DNA of 64,000 nt from Lachnospiraceae bacterium. Lineage in GTDB: Bacteria; Bacillota; Clostridia; Lachnospirales; Lachnospiraceae. Both the position numbers and the translations under genes were made by a program. Shown piece by piece: positions 63,668-64,000 of this stretch. The notes below the pieces were generated by a model. The model saw only the letters and a program-made list of their open reading frames with translations, was not told where the DNA came from and did no database searches. The stretch is taken from contig JAFQOW010000009.1 in NCBI GenBank assembly GCA_017412055.1, positions 1-64,000 of the forward strand, given 5' to 3'. The first letter of the stretch is position 1. The number at the start of each line of letters is the position of its first letter.

Positions 63668-64000
63668 GATATTTTTATTTGGTCGTAAATTTCAAGATAT
63701 TCCTTTGTATCAAGAGAGTCAATGTAGTTTTTTTGATATTCTATAGTGAATCCATTTTCGTAAAGGGTGTCGATAGCTTTATTGTAGGCAACGGCAGCTT
63801 CTATATCTGTTTTATATCTTCCTATTATAAAGTCGCCATTAATGTGAATTTTAGCCACAAAAATTTGAAGATTATTCTTGTTTTCTTTAGTTACACCGTT
63901 ATAGCGGTTGATAATCTTTATATTTTGGTATCTGTAATCAGTATTATCATTATTTATAAATAGGTAGTCTTTTCCAGGCACAGCAAAGTTTTTTATACCA
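63640..64000 (-). CDS. AP2-domain-like protein, 5' end beyond window
   Basis: Partial gene, reading frame open to the window edge (at least 120 codons; a GTG at 63981 is not the likely start). YRYQNIKIINRYNGVTKE is followed by FVAKIHINGDFIIGRYKTDIEAAVAYN, which fits the AP2/ERF fold (GR/GxYKTxxEAAxAYN). In bacteria this fold occurs beside HNH or homing-endonuclease domains, so a nuclease or DNA-binding module may lie to the right. The C-terminus is coded inside the terminator hairpin. Confidence 0.6.
   Translation of the reverse strand, partial: GIKNFAVPGKDYLFINNDNTDYRYQNIKIINRYNGVTKENKNNLQIFVAKIHINGDFIIGRYKTDIEAAVAYNKAIDTLYENGFTIEYQKNYIDSLDTKEYLEIYDQIKISKKLRALVP

Overview
The window is AT-rich, low-GC Gram-positive DNA, most likely from a gut-type member of the Lachnospiraceae (Clostridia). 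This rests on AGGAGG-type ribosome-binding sites, sigma-A promoters, a T-box tyrosyl-tRNA synthetase leader, c-di-GMP-I riboswitches, BspA-like leucine-rich repeats, and a ComEA/ComEC pair followed by holA and rpsT. The family is inferred from gene content; there is no rRNA in the window. I saw no tRNA gene, CRISPR array, intact insertion sequence or prophage.

Layout. 1-12.2 kb holds housekeeping and envelope genes: a sensor kinase, serA, a small XRE-like regulator, a lipoprotein, a GtrA / FAD-oxidoreductase / membrane-glycosyltransferase-like operon, a CofE-like protein, an M18 aminopeptidase and a LURP-one-like protein. 12.3-20.6 kb is accessory: a two-component system with an ABC-2 exporter cassette that shares GATACAA direct repeats with its regulator gene, then an AbiE toxin-antitoxin pair. 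20.6-25.6 kb carries argG (reverse strand) and argC-argJ-argB with ArgR-type boxes; argH lies apart at 42.8 kb. 26.8-33.7 kb holds comEA-comEC, a PD-(D/E)XK nuclease-like gene, holA and rpsT, with two unusual intergenic tandem-repeat arrays. glgB, with a histone-H1-like Lys/Ala/Pro tail, and an MscS channel follow.

The most unusual part is 37.8-58.7 kb. Three c-di-GMP-I (GEMM) riboswitches, one of them degenerate, each precede a gene that looks like part of a polymorphic toxin/immunity system. The first precedes a secreted CBM2-like / calcium-repeat / vWA protein with a C-terminal restriction-endonuclease-like toxin domain; it is split by one in-frame TGA and followed by two paralogous putative immunity genes. 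The second precedes an orphan SUKH-like immunity gene. The third precedes a 1783-residue RHS protein, a putative immunity gene and a KptA/Tpt1 RNA 2'-phosphotransferase, all overlapping. An orphan RHS tip with a different toxin domain and a broken immunity gene lies downstream. The RHS island sits between two nearly identical 148-bp copies of the tyrS T-box Stem I. In the upstream copy, Stem I runs directly into the c-di-GMP aptamer, giving a chimeric T-box/GEMM leader.

The right end has tyrS, tcdA, a second OmpR-type two-component system with four TTAAGA-type repeats in front, and the end of an AP2-domain-like gene cut by the window edge.
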